From Limnephilus marmoratus (Eukaryota; Arthropoda; Insecta; Trichoptera; Limnephilidae): a DNA stretch of 64,000 bases. The DNA is taken from assembly GCA_917880885.1 (NCBI GenBank), contig OU862906.1:63406665-63470664 (forward strand), read 5' to 3'. This document shows, in pieces, positions 11,865 to 22,630 of the stretch. The notes beneath the pieces are model-generated. The model was not told the DNA's origin, did no database searches, and was given only the letters and a program-made list of their open reading frames with translations. The position numbers and the translations under genes were made by a program. Positions within the stretch are counted from its first letter, which is position 1, and each line of letters begins with the position of its first letter.

Positions 11865-12262
11865 TCACAAGAGTCCCAGCTGCTCCCGTCTGGAGCCAAT
11901 GAGACTATGGCAATTTGGATATGTTGTGAGGCTGAAGATAGTGGGAGGGGGAGGAGATGGGAGAGAGGAAGGTGATGAAGTACCTGGCTATTCATATCTA
12001 GTCACCAAACATGGCCAAAGCGTTTTTAAGCAATGTTTAATTCTGAATGATGGTCTTACACCAGGGCGATACTGAGAGTGTTCTCCACCCTTGAACATTT
12101 GGCAAATATACTATTCATGATTGTAAACGAATTAATTGTGAAATAACATAAATTAATCAAAAAAAATTATTTGCCCAGTTTGGTTTGTGAATTCGATCCC
12201 GCGACCTTCGGATTGCGAGTCAAGAGCCTCCAAACCCTCGACCACTGAGGCCGTGCATACTG
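11865..12262 (-). repeat. tRNA-derived SINE (family A), most complete copy
   Basis: On the minus strand the head (12262 down to about 12180) is tRNA-like: an A-box-like CTCAGTGGTCGAGGG, an anticodon-arm-like CTTGACTCGCAATCC and a B-box-like GGGATCGAATTC. The body follows (CCCTGGTGTAAGACCAT; TTTGGTGACTAGATATGAA) and the 3' end reads GGGAGCAGCTGGGACTCTTG before an A-rich tail. This is the layout of a Pol III-type SINE of about 400 bp. Confidence 0.75.
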
Positions 12263-13189
12263 TGCATCCGATATTTTGTATAGGAAACGACTGCAAACAA
12301 TATATGTATCAGTAATTTCATGTCGAAAAAAAAAACAATTAATGAAAATAAAACCAACAAAACACGACAAGTAATTTCATTGCGCGCTTACCCGCGTTTC
12401 TTGTGAACGTTTTCAAATAATTAAATGTTGTGAACAGAAAATAAGAGCACCACGAAGAGGTTAAAGCTCTTCAAGAGATCTATGACAATCGAGAAGTAAG
12501 TAACAAAACAAACATTTTGTTCAAACTATATAAGAGAATATCTATGTACATTGAAACAAAGAACCCAACCTGACTAATGGCCCGAGAAGTACCACTTAAG
12601 AACGTAAATAATTTATAGAAGCACATACATAAATATTTTGCTTTCAAAGAAACACTTTGCTTTTATAACCCATATCAACTTATCATTAAGTGAAAGCCGC
12701 TACATTACTGGAAACGTCAAAAAATAAACATTTTATATCCCAGCCCGGTTAACTGAATTTGTTATTGATAATTTAATGGAAGGAAGATAAAACCATCTAC
12801 TTACGGTTTTTGAAGTGTGTTATCAGAAAAGGTTTATACGATTAGAGTGAGAAACGATTATATTTCTGAGATACTAAAGATTTTTTATAATACTGTTTTA
12901 CGATAGTTAGTATTACAATTTTTATTCTCTGCGGATAATACAACCTTTTTAGTTAAATTTTTTCATTTCCCCAATGAGAAATCAAATAATAACTTTTAAT
13001 GCACCCATAGTTGAGACAGTAATTCAAAAGTAAATTCAAAGACATAAACATCTTCGTTTTCAAATTCCAATATGAATATTAACTATGTAATTGAAAAAGT
13101 TAAATTATTCTATTTTTTATAAGAAAAACTATCTTTTTATAACTTTTGAAGGTTACTCCCATCAATGTAGTATGTCAATGAAAAAGAAG
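12263..13189. other. Unassigned AT-rich DNA
   Basis: No gene, RNA or terminal repeat is supported. Confidence 0.4.
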
Positions 13190-13628
13190 ATAACAATAAT
13201 AATTTAAACAAATTTAATTTAAATTTATCTGATTTAAATTTAAGCATATTAGATTTATCAAAGAATTTGTATATAAAAATGCAAAAATCAGTAATTTTAA
13301 ATACATGTAGGATTACAAAAGATTTTTTAAATATTTATATTGAGGGATCAGTAGGATTTATAGGTTCAATTAGAAATGCCACAAAGCCGAACCCTCTGAT
13401 ATGAAAATATCTGGAGTCGGTGAATTATATTCCCATTTGGTCTCTAGTAGGTTGACATGTTGTTCTTGTATTATTTTGTATTTATAATACTTATATAGTG
13501 CAATTGCATAGCGCGGGTTGACTAGATGATCATTTGGGGAAGTGTGTGAAAGGGTTTAGTTTTTCCTGTGGGGAAAATTTAACCCGGACATTTAAATCTA
13601 GTGCGTTAAAAAAAAAAAAAAATAATAA
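13190..13628 (+). pseudogene. LINE 3' tail, copy 1 (end of ORF plus 3' UTR)
   Basis: An open frame reads NNNLNKFNLNLSDLNL, then KNLYIKMQKSVILNTCRITK and FLNIYIEGS before a TGA near 13400. About 200 bp of 3' UTR and a 14-base A run follow. It has the shape of a non-LTR ORF2 C-terminus, but I cannot place the clade. A second direct copy follows at once. Confidence 0.55.
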
Positions 13629-13633
13629 TGTAA

Positions 13634-14165
13634 AAATGCAAAAATTAGTATATAAATGCAAAAATCAGTAATTTTAAATAAATGTTTTTTTTTTTTTTTA
13701 CAGTGAATACCGCACAAGAATCTCAACTGCTCCCGTCTGGAGCCAGTGAGACTATGGCATCCCCAATTGGGGTATGTTGTGAGGCTGAAGGTATTGGGGA
13801 GGGGAAGGAGGTGGGGAAGAGGAAGGTTGGGAAGTACCTGGCTATTCAGATCTGTAGGATTACAAAAGATTTTTTAAATATTTATATTGAGGGATCAGTA
13901 GGATTTACAGGTTCAATTAGAAATGCCACAGAGCCGAACCCTCTGATATGAAAATATCTGGAGTCGGTGAATTATATTCCCATTTGGTCTCTGGTAGGTT
14001 GACACGTTGTTCTTGTATTATTTTGTATTTATAATACTTATATAGTGCAATTGCCATAGCGTGGGTTGACTAGATGATCATTTGGGGAAGTGTGTGAAAG
14101 GGTTTAGTTTTTCCTGTGGGGAAAATTTAACCCGGACATTTAAATCTGGTGCGTAAAAAAATATG
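13634..14165 (+). pseudogene. LINE 3' tail, copy 2, interrupted by a SINE A fragment
   Basis: From 13850 the sequence repeats copy 1 almost base for base (ITKDFLNIYIEGSVGF, then the same 3' UTR words TCTGGAGTCGGTGAATTA and TAACCCGGACATTTAAATCT). Few changes separate the two copies, so they derive from a recent duplication or from two insertions of a near-identical source. The interruption at 13700-13853 makes a chimeric frame there that is not a gene. Confidence 0.65.
13700..13853 (-). repeat. SINE family A fragment inside LINE tail copy 2
   Basis: CAAGAATCTCAACTGCTCCC, GGAGCCAGTGAGACTATGGC and GAAGTACCTGGCTATTCAGA match the SINE A 3' half, after a T run at 13684-13698. The tRNA-like head is missing, so it is 5'-truncated. 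Confidence 0.75.
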
Positions 14166-14245
14166 AAAGAGAACAAGACACAGAAAACCAGAAAATAGAT
14201 AATGGTCGCAACTGGGATTCGAACCCAGAACCTCTCGTTCTATTC
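14161..14245 (-). repeat. tRNA-like SINE fragment, left member of an inverted pair
   Basis: The minus strand contains GAGGTTCTGGGTTCGAATCC (perfect B box GGTTCGAATCC) followed by CAGTTGCGACCAT and a tail rich in TCTGTGTCTTGT. The same block lies in the opposite orientation at 14515-14660. No A box is visible, so only the 3' tRNA half and body remain. Confidence 0.55.
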
Positions 14246-14514
14246 TACTCATTCTATATTCTCTTATTATGCCTTATTATTATTATTCTCTTAATATTTC
14301 TCTAATTATTCGTAATTCGTTCTATATTCTCTATTCATTTTGACTTTTATAAAAAGACAGTTCCATACAAATAAAATCGGATATGTTTATCCGTGACGCT
14401 ATCCGGGTACGCACCAATTCTTAGAATGATTATTTCCAATAAAAAGGGAAGTTGCCTACAATATGGAGAAAAAAAGTAGTTAAAGAAAATATTGTTAATT
14501 CTAATATTTGAAAT

Positions 14515-14660
14515 ATGAGATTAACTAATATGACGGTTGGACAGAAGGTGGCAATTGCGGAATTATTAGACGAGAGGTTCTGGGTTCGAGTCTCAGTTGC
14601 GACCATTATAATTATTTCTCAATTTTTCTGTGTCTTGTCCCCTTTCATATTTTCTTTTAA
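14515..14660 (+). repeat. tRNA-like SINE fragment, right member of an inverted pair
   Basis: GAGGTTCTGGGTTCGAGTCTC (14572-14592) supplies a B box, and GGTGGCAATTGCGG upstream is A-box-like. CAGTTGCGACCAT then forms a weak acceptor-like pairing with the 5' part. The body TTTCTGTGTCTTGTCCCC matches the left member reversed. It is a tRNA-derived retroposon head rather than a working tRNA gene. Confidence 0.5.
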
Positions 14661-15539
14661 ATTATTATTGTTATCTTCTTCTTTAAAGTTAAATTATTTC
14701 CTGATATCTTTCGGGAATAAAAAAACATTTTCGAAGCGAGTACATTTTTCGTACTTGAAATGAACTGGTTTCATGAAACTCAGTATTGTTTACGGTTCGT
14801 ACTTGAAACGTTTCTTGGCGGGATTGATAAAAATATAGCTTTGCCAATCGGTTTGTTATGAAAAAATCCTGTGTACTCTGGCTTTCAACTAAATACAAAA
14901 TAACGGTCTCTAAACAATCGCCGTTGGCCATTGAGAAATTTCAAAATAAGCGATCAGGTCACGTTTAAATAATAAAAAAAAAAATATTGTTTTGTTATCT
15001 TAAAAACCTTAAACGGTAGCATTTTTTGTCACAGTATCGTGAAAGATTTTTCACGAAGTGAAGTTAGAAGCTTTGAGCAATTACGATTCCATTTTGAGAG
15101 GCGAAGGGGTTGGAAGGTGGAAAGCGATGGTGGGAGTATTTAGGGGTATGCTGAGTGATAAACGCTGTTTTTTACAACCAACTAAAACTTCAAAATATCA
15201 CAGAAATCCGAAACATCGGTGCGCATGTCCACGAGGAGTGGAGGAGCTTGGTTCATCAGAGCAAATGGAGTGAGGGTCGGTCTTCAGCAAAGGAGTACTT
15301 AAAATATTGCATTTGAAATTATCAATTCAACAATCAATACTTTGGTTAAGCTATACACGAATAAGCAAGCAAGGTGAAGATATGTGGCCTTTCCAAGTCG
15401 CGAGTCGCGAATGCCTGTTTTTTGTGTACGCGTCCGAGTTTTTTTGTGTGCGCGTCACAGCTTTCCGCTAGTGACGCTAGTGTACCAATTGTGAGGTGTT
15501 TTTGTCTTTGACCAATTGGCTACAACACCTATAAAATAT
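14661..15539. other. Unassigned DNA
   Basis: A 71-codon frame at 15058-15273 (MKLEALSNYDSILRGEGVGR at its start) has no recognisable domain. No other feature is supported. Confidence 0.35.
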
Positions 15540-15544
15540 GTACT

Positions 15545-16365
15545 TATCTTGGATACGCTAGCATTACCAGTGGAAAAAATACAACACCCAATATTCCAGT
15601 ATACCCCATTATAATTAAAACTAAAAACGATAACGAAGATATAAAAGAAACCATCACGAAGAACGTCAAAATATCTAAACTAGGAATCGGAGTAAGTAGC
15701 ATCAGGAAGACATCAAAAAATCAATTTATAATAAATTTACAAAAAGCGGATGATGTGGCCAACATCAAAAATGAAATTACAAAGTTAAAACTTGAAGGAA
15801 TACATGTTGAAAACATTGATAAAAAAAGACCGTGCATGATATTTAAAGGAATCGACGAAAAATATACATAAGAAGAATTTATATCAGATCTAATACTGCA
15901 AAATGAAGATATAAAAATAATATACGAAATGGACCCAAACAAAATAAAATATAAAGGAACCATACCAATTAAAAAATATCAACAAAAAAATATAATCCTG
16001 GAAACCAGTGAAGATCTCAGAAACCTTCTAATTATGAAAAAAGCGTTAACCTTGGTTTTTACCAAATAAAAGTAGAGGACTGTAACCTCCTAATGCAGTG
16101 TTACCATGGCCAAAAATATGGTCACACAGCAATGCGTTGCCTCTAACCACCGAACAAATCAATATGCCTTCATTGTGCAGGTGAACATAACTTAAAAAAC
16201 TGCAATAATAAGAACGAAATACCAAAATGCATTAATTGCACAGAACTTAATATAAAATTTAAAACTACGACTCCAACAGACCACAACTCAAATAGTGAAA
16301 AATGCAAACACAGAATGAAAGTGCTTAACTTTGCTAAAGAAAACATTAATTATAATTCAAAATGA
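15545..16365 (+). pseudogene. LINE ORF1 (Gag-like, CCHC zinc knuckles), broken
   Basis: The frame is open from about 15551 (SITSGKNTTPNIPV, then IIIKTKNDNEDIKETITKN). It has an in-frame TAA near 15869 and a frameshift near 16045. The C-terminal part then reads CYHGQKYGHTAMRC (a CCHC-type knuckle) and CLHCAGEHNLKNC, with a stop between them. Such proteins bind LINE RNA. The end overlaps the ORF2 start. Confidence 0.7.
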
Positions 16366-17393
16366 CCGATTTTATAGTAAAACAAATTAACGAAAAATAT
16401 AAAATGAACCAAGAAATATGTCAAAATATTTCAGAAGTCAATAAATGGTGCATTACAAACAGTTCCCCCTTTTTACTATTACATATGAACATTAGAAGCA
16501 TCGCAAAAAACCTCGATGAATTTTTGATAAATATTAATGATCGTTTTTTCTCTCCCGCCTGCATAGTGTTAACAGAAACGCACTGTAATAACAATCAACA
16601 CATGAATGCGCTACCCAACTACAAAGGCATCGCAACAACAACACCAATTAACAAAAATAGTGGTATAATTATATTTGTTCATGACGAGTGTGAAATTATT
16701 AACATTGAAGAAATTTATATACAACACGTAAATTGTCCCAAAATAGATATAAAATTATACAGAATTATAACAGTGTACAGAACACACAAATCAAACATAA
16801 CTAGATTTATAAATGAACTAGGGGAATATCTAAGCAAATTATCGAAAATACGTACTTTTGTGTGTGGTGATTTCAATATAAACATTTCTACAAACCATAA
16901 CTCAATAGAAAAAAATAATTACATTAACATGATGACGCACCTCAATTATAAATCTTGTATTAATAGTTACACTCGAGAAATTAAACATCAAACGCCATCA
17001 TGTATAGATCATATCTGGTGTAATATACATTTAAATGAAATAAAAAATAATAAATCTACTGTTTGGAAAACCAATATTACTGACCACTACGCTTGTCTTA
17101 TATTACATGAGACAAATAAAAAACTAAACACAAGTCCCAAATTAAATCTTCCATATTCCCAAGTAGACTACAAATTATTAGAAAAATCATTAATTACTGA
17201 GAAATGGGAAGAAGTTTTAAAAATTAAATGCGCCAACCAAAGTGCCTTACTGTTTGAAAACACTTTAACTAAACACGTTTTAGAAGCAACAAAAACAACA
17301 CAGATCGTCCCCAATTCAAAAACAAGGAAAATTAAACCCTGGATTACTCTAGGATTAATAAAAGAATTTGAAAAAAAAAACTTTATAAAATAA
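16362..17393 (+). CDS. LINE ORF2, apurinic-type endonuclease domain
   Basis: This 343-codon frame encodes the nicking domain used in target-primed reverse transcription. Visible catalytic positions are N43 in HMNIRSI, E72 in VLTETH, Y139-R140, D170 and N172 in CGDFNIN, D216-H217 in SCIDHI and D241-H242 in TDHY, so the active-site set is complete. The frame stops at 17393 with a shift into the linker. The next part of ORF2 is deleted, so the product is an isolated endonuclease and the element is dead as a whole. Confidence 0.85.
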   Translation: MTDFIVKQINEKYKMNQEICQNISEVNKWCITNSSPFLLLHMNIRSIAKNLDEFLININDRFFSPACIVLTETHCNNNQHMNALPNYKGIATTTPINKNSGIIIFVHDECEIINIEEIYIQHVNCPKIDIKLYRIITVYRTHKSNITRFINELGEYLSKLSKIRTFVCGDFNINISTNHNSIEKNNYINMMTHLNYKSCINSYTREIKHQTPSCIDHIWCNIHLNEIKNNKSTVWKTNITDHYACLILHETNKKLNTSPKLNLPYSQVDYKLLEKSLITEKWEEVLKIKCANQSALLFENTLTKHVLEATKTTQIVPNSKTRKIKPWITLGLIKEFEKKNFIK

Positions 17394-17597
17394 CACAAAG
17401 GCTACTAGTTAACAATAAAATTGTACTATATTATAAAAAGTATAAAAATATATTAACTACTCCAATAAGAAAAACGAACAACAACTATTACTCGAAAATT
17501 ATTTCAGAAGCTAAGGACAATAATAAAAAAAATATGGTCAACAATAAATGAAATATTAAATATAAAAAAAAATACATAAGCACATATCAGAAATATC

Positions 17598-18462
17598 AGA
17601 TTCAAAATATAGCGACTTTTCAATACCCCAAGGTACAGTTTTGGGACCACTGTTATTTATTATATATGTCAATGATATATTCCATATTTCCAAATATGGA
17701 GACATTGTCTCCTACGCTGACGATACAGTCCTACTACTAAAAGCAAACACATGGTCTGAATTAAATAAAATGGCAAACACAGATATCAATGCACTAAAAT
17801 TATGGTTTGATAAAAACCTGTTGACTTTAAATTCTAAAAAAACCTATTATTTACCATTTTCCATTAAAAAACAAGAAATACCTAAAGAATTTAACATAAT
17901 AATCCACTCTGTAACAAATACAGAAAACCACAAATGCAATATATTATGTACAAACAAAGAAAGCAAGACCGATACTAAGTACCTGGGCATAATAATAGAC
18001 CAGCGTTTAAACATAAATATTCTGAACAACAGAATAAGGAAACTAACATATATATTTAGATGCTTGAGATATTTTAAACGAAAAATTACTTAGAACCACA
18101 TACTTCGCTTTCTGTAAATCAATTATACAATACGGCATTATAGGATGTGGCGGTACATATACAAATCAAACACAAACAATTTACATAGCACAAAAACTAA
18201 TAATAAAAACAATTTAAAAAAAACACTACTCATATTCATCAGAACTGTTATTCAAACAATTTAAGGTCAGAAAATTAAGTGCATTATACTTTTATCACGC
18301 AAAATTACAAATTTATAAAGATAATATTCAAAATAAAGTTGCACCTTTTAAAAATAACAGAAATCTAAGACAAACATCAATACGTCCTATTCCAAAATGT
18401 AAAAAAAACCATAGGACAGTTAAATCATAAATATCTCGGAGTTAAATTTTTTAATTCACTAC
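17598..18462 (+). pseudogene. LINE ORF2, RT C-terminal half
   Basis: The sequence enters at SIPQGTVLGPLLFIIYVND and has the YADDTVLL catalytic box and TKYLGIIIDQ. A shift follows near 18090, and a tail continues with SIIQYGIIGCGGTY and LIIKTI. Fingers and palm motif A (FIDLKKAFD in the relative at 61078-62061) are missing, so about 250 residues were deleted between the endonuclease and this segment. More stops follow toward the end. Confidence 0.85.
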
Positions 18463-18774
18463 CTGAAAAAATCAGAAACAACAATTTTTAAGCTGAATTC
18501 AAAATACAGTTTAAAAATTATACTGAAAATTTGAACTGAATAAAAAATAATAAATTGAACCAATGTAATAACACCCCCCATACACACAAGCCCTGCTTTT
18601 TTATGGGGGTACATCAAATATATGTATAATGTAATTAATTATTGTATAAAATTTGTTATAATTTATGTATCTTTTTGTAAATAAATAAATTAAAAAAAAA
18701 AAATTAAATAAAATAAAACTCTCCGACATCAATAAAAGTTTTCAATAATAGGTACAATAATAATATGTCAATCA

Positions 18775-19050
18775 TCATCATCATCATCACTCTTGGCTCT
18801 ACTACCGCTGGTGGGTCTTGGCCTCCTCAAGAGTCTTCCTCCACTCATCACGGTTTTGTGCCAGCTCTCTCCAGTTTACAATCTCATATATATCTACGAG
18901 GACGTTGTAGCTCCATCTTAAACTTGGTTTCCCAGGCTCCTTCGCCCTGTCGGTCTTGAGTTCAGCAGGGACTTTGGTGCTTGATGCTCGGTCATTTTCT
19001 CTACATGACCCAGCCACCGAAGTCTTCCCAGTTTTATAAATTTTGTGACG
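18775..19050 (-). pseudogene. Second LINE fragment (pol C-terminus)
   Basis: The minus strand encodes KLGRLRWLGHVEKMTEH, shifts frame, then reads KPSLRW, NWRELAQNRDEWRKTLEEA and KTHQR before a stop. GHVEKM...NWRELAQDRDEW...EAKTHQR is a familiar C-terminal signature of RTE-like insect non-LTR elements. It is a 5'-truncated copy lying next to, but unrelated in family to, the LINE at 15540-18700. Confidence 0.7.
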
Positions 19051-20036
19051 TTTAGATCCTTAAACAGGGTATATAGTATATCACTGTTATAACTTTTGCG
19101 CCAATAAAATGTTAATATTAGGTCTTTAATGATAATTATATAAAAACATCAGGATAAAACTTTAATTTAGATATAATGCGAAAATTCTTTATTGAAAAAT
19201 GATAATTCGAACATAAACGGTTCCAGAATGGTGCAAAGGATTTGAAAATGTTTCCAGCCGAGGGCTATCACATATTATGTAAAGGGATTCGGGAGATTGA
19301 TGCGAAAATAGGATCCTTTACACCCGAAATCCCGAACGTACCCTTGTGTATATTTAGAGGAATTTCTCAGAACGCCATCTGCTTTTCGCCAAAATGTTTT
19401 GCAACGCAGATTTTTATTGAATAATGTATTGGTATTTGAGCAAATTTCTATACCCTCAAAATAGCTCGCATGAATTTTACGTTATCATAAGCTCATTTCG
19501 TGTAGTAAAACCTAGCGCAATAATTGTATTTTTATTGTGTTCTCTCAAAGAAAAGAAACTTTAAAAAATTATTGGCCATTATGCTCAAAATTAATGGGTT
19601 GTGATATACGTAGGTATTTTTTCAATAAAACATACGGCCTCCAACCAAAACGATTTCTAGGAAAATTATCATTGACGTTTAAATAGGAAACGTACCCATA
19701 CTACATGACACGTTTAGGGGGGGGGGGGGTCTTCAAAATGTCACGCTCCATACAAATGAGCGGCGGGTTGCTTAGGATTTTGGTCACCGGGGGGGGGGGG
19801 GGGGGTTAAAAATTGCAAAAAGTTGGTCACGTAGTATAAGTACGTCCCTAAAAATAGTTAATATTATAAATAGTTCATTGAATATAAAGATAAAATAAAA
19901 TAAGGGAGTGGGTAAATGGTTCGTAACATGAGTCTGTATTTATTTAATCTGGGAGGAAGTAAAATATGTGCGCTGGGTGTTAAGGGACGAACCAGTAAAA
20001 ATGTATACGATTTTTTTTGACTCGTTTTTTTTTAAC
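19051..20036. other. Unassigned DNA with two long G runs
   Basis: G runs of 13 (19717-19729) and about 17 (19789-19805) lie within 90 bp, flanked by TACTACATGACACGT and GTTGGTCACGTAGTATAAGT, which are partly inverted copies of each other. This suggests the ends of a small old element. No gene is seen. Confidence 0.4.
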
Positions 20037-20517
20037 CAATAAACAAAAATTTTAACAAAACAAAAAAAGACTTAAAAAATGCACTAAAAAGTAAAAAAAT
20101 AATTTCGTATTCTATTATAACTTAATAATCAATTTACTTTTTCTACTCATCAACATGTAGGTACGATTGTTATTTTTGGAGTCGGTGTCAACCAAGGTAA
20201 GCGGCCTGGCGTGTTCACTTGACAGCTCCACTCCCGCCGCGGCCCCGCTCGCGCCTCTCGCCTCGTCAAGTCGCGCGTGCGACATCTGACACATGTCACG
20301 TCACAAGCATATCTCACCTATAACTATGTATGTAGTTACAAACCTACCTTGGCTGATACCGACTCCAAAAATAACAATCGTAACTACATATTGATAAGTA
20401 AAAAAAGTAAGTTGATTATTAAGTTCTAGAAGAATACGAAATTATTTTTTTACTTTTTAGTGCATTTTTTTAAGTCGTTTTTTGTTTTGTTAAAATTTTT
20501 GTTTATTTTTTGATTTT
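20037..20517. mobile_element. Miniature element with ~180-bp inverted arms
   Basis: The left arm (20037-20217) and right arm (20342-20517) are inverted copies, sharing for example TGCACTAAAAAGTAAAAAAA and GTTATTTTTGGAGTCGGT. The spacer is GC-rich (GCCGCGGCCCCGCTCGCGCC) in very AT-rich surroundings. No transposase frame is present. I could not fix the target duplication. Confidence 0.7.
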
Positions 20518-21050
20518 TAGGGAATCTGAAGTACACTAACTAATTCGTCTGAATAAGGGTAGACCTACTAAACGTGCTGATCCTATGAGACAGACATTAC
20601 TTGACCATAACGACGTTACGGTAGGTGACTCAAAAATCAGGATAGCCTACGAAAGATTCGGCCGAGTATGGTTAATTTGCTCCTAAGAATTGAAGAGTTC
20701 CGTTACTTTGTCATGGATCCCATATTCAGAACCTAACCAAACTCTCATCAAGTATAATATATACCCTTTAAGTATATCCTTCCCAATAAAAAAAGAATCA
20801 TCGAAATCGGTTGGCGTGATGTTGAGTTATTTGTCCATTTGTCGCGCACATACTTAATGCAAATTTAAGATTTAAATGGTTTACTCATGAATGCCATTTT
20901 CAGAACTGGACCAAATTGAAATGGGACCACACGAGAAGTTCCAGCTTTCAAATAAAAAAGAATCGTCAATATCGGTTCACCCAGTCAAAAGTTCTGAGAT
21001 AACAAACATAAAAGATAAATAATAAATAATCAGTAGGTATTGAGCAGCTT
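20518..21050. repeat. Degenerate interspersed repeat, unclassified
   Basis: Two related blocks, AAAAAAGAATCATCGAAATC (20788) and AAAAAAGAATCGTCAATATC (20955), each followed by GGTT, resemble a 3'-end word seen again near 51818. These are common ends of old insect repeats; class unknown. Confidence 0.4.
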
Positions 21051-22280
21051 AGGGCGGGAAGAGGGGTTGGCCGGTTACTCGGACGAGTAACCACATGTGT
21101 AAGAATTTATTTTGTTTGATTTGAAGGAAAAAAAACGAATTTTCGTTTATAATTTTTCTCCAAATAATGTCAGGAATCACTGCCTAAAGTAGAGTACGTC
21201 CCGTTTTAGCACCCTGTATGTAAATATATGTATATACATTATACATATAAGCAATGTCACATCTCACCTCGACGATTAAATTATTTTTGTAGTGTAAGTC
21301 AAAACCAAATACCAGTAGTTTTTGTTGGTGTTATATTTGGTGTGAACTTAATAATAATACCTAATAAAAAAAACTTTAAAATATCGTAACCAATGAGGTT
21401 TATCCGAGGTGCGATTATTGCTAGTTGAAAACTTTTATAAGTATGTATATTCAGTTTTTAATTATACAATATTTTATCTTACAAATCTTAAAAAATGATC
21501 AATCATTTTGATTGTAAGAAATCTCTCATTTTTCCTATTTAATTAATAATTAATATTATTTGCTTTCATGTTCTACGGAGGTAGAATAATTTTACTTTCG
21601 TTTTGATTTTTGAATAAGATGTCTCATTATTAATATTTTTAGGTAATGCGTTAAATATTTCCAGCGTTTTATGCCTTTTTGTTCTATCACCGTATACCTA
21701 TGTACATGGTTTACAGATTTTTTGCATTCTGTATTCCAGAATTCATTTAGCGTTAAGATGAAGCCATAGTAAATAATGCAAAATCATACAAAATAATATG
21801 TTTGTGTTTTGAAAATTTGATCGCTTAGAAGTATTGTAGATGCTTCAATTACATACTGCGTGTAGAACATACCTTGGCCCTTAAAAATATCGATCATTTT
21901 TTTTATAAGTGTTTTAATAAGCCTATAAAAAAATAAAGTATAAGGTCTAAAAAACACACTTTCAAGTCCAAACTCTCCTATTTATAAACCCCTTTTCGGT
22001 TGTGGTTTTATTGTATAATGTGGCAAATTCAGTTTATTTTATAATGATCGCAAAAAAAGTTGATATTTACACCCAATCTTCCCAAAATAAAATAAAATAT
22101 GCATTTTCGCGTTGTTATTTTACAATACGGCCGCTAGTCGACGAATTCGGTTTTTGAAAGTGAACCCTATGGCGTCCACCGAAGAACTACTGTCCACGAC
22201 ACAGTCGCCTAACCTCAGTCACGCCCATAAATATACAAACCACCCACGTCACGCCCCGAACTGAGCGACAGATGGACGCG
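21051..22280. other. Unassigned DNA
   Basis: No supported gene. GTACGTCCC...TTAGCACCCTGTA near 21195-21218 resembles, reversed, a word at 50787-50808 and may be a terminus of an old TIR family. A denser block at 22120-22280 has no recognisable feature. Confidence 0.4.
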
Positions 22281-22630
22281 TCACTCCGCGTTGCTTGATT
22301 TCGTGAAATCAATTTTAAATTTCCGTTTTATTACAATAAACAATGCGCAAAACAGGAATTTATATTTTTTAGAGGCCTTTACTAAATCAACCTGTAAAAC
22401 AAAACTCTCAAATACCTTTTCCAACCTTTCCAAAAGCTTTTTCTTAAGTATTTTTAAACTCCTCCCATAAAGGGCGTGAATTCCGATATCGATTTTTCCT
22501 GAACTAGTGGATCGCCTTAATTGGTATTCTACCTTACTGTGTATAGAGAGGATATTACACAAGGAGAATTTTCTTTTATAATTACCTTCACGTAATTGAA
22601 CTTTTTTCTTTCTATTTTATTTAAGTACGT
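22281..22630 (-). pseudogene. LINE ORF2 C-terminus, left side of the palindromic insertion
   Basis: The minus strand from the insertion point reads YLNKIERKKFNYVKVIIKE, shifts frame near 22575, and continues CNILSIHSKVEYQLRRS to a C-terminus IDFTKSSNAE. It is the continuation of the RT fragment at 25399-25895. Deleting the palindromic element and one ACGT joins LTYKT to YLNKIERKK in one frame. Confidence 0.75.

Larger units (their letters stand above)
15540..18700 (+). mobile_element. CR1/Jockey-type LINE with ORF1 and ORF2, degenerate
   Basis: The order is an ORF1-like zinc-knuckle protein, an endonuclease, the second half of an RT, a 3' UTR and poly(A) (about 18690-18703). ORF1 and ORF2 meet at 16362. 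The element is 5'-truncated or has lost its promoter, and an internal deletion removed the RT N-terminal half. The endonuclease is close in sequence to that of the minus-strand LINE at 60424-64000. Confidence 0.85.

Noticed and set aside
13682..13951. 89-codon frame
   Set aside because: Chimera of a SINE A fragment and a LINE tail created by the insertion.
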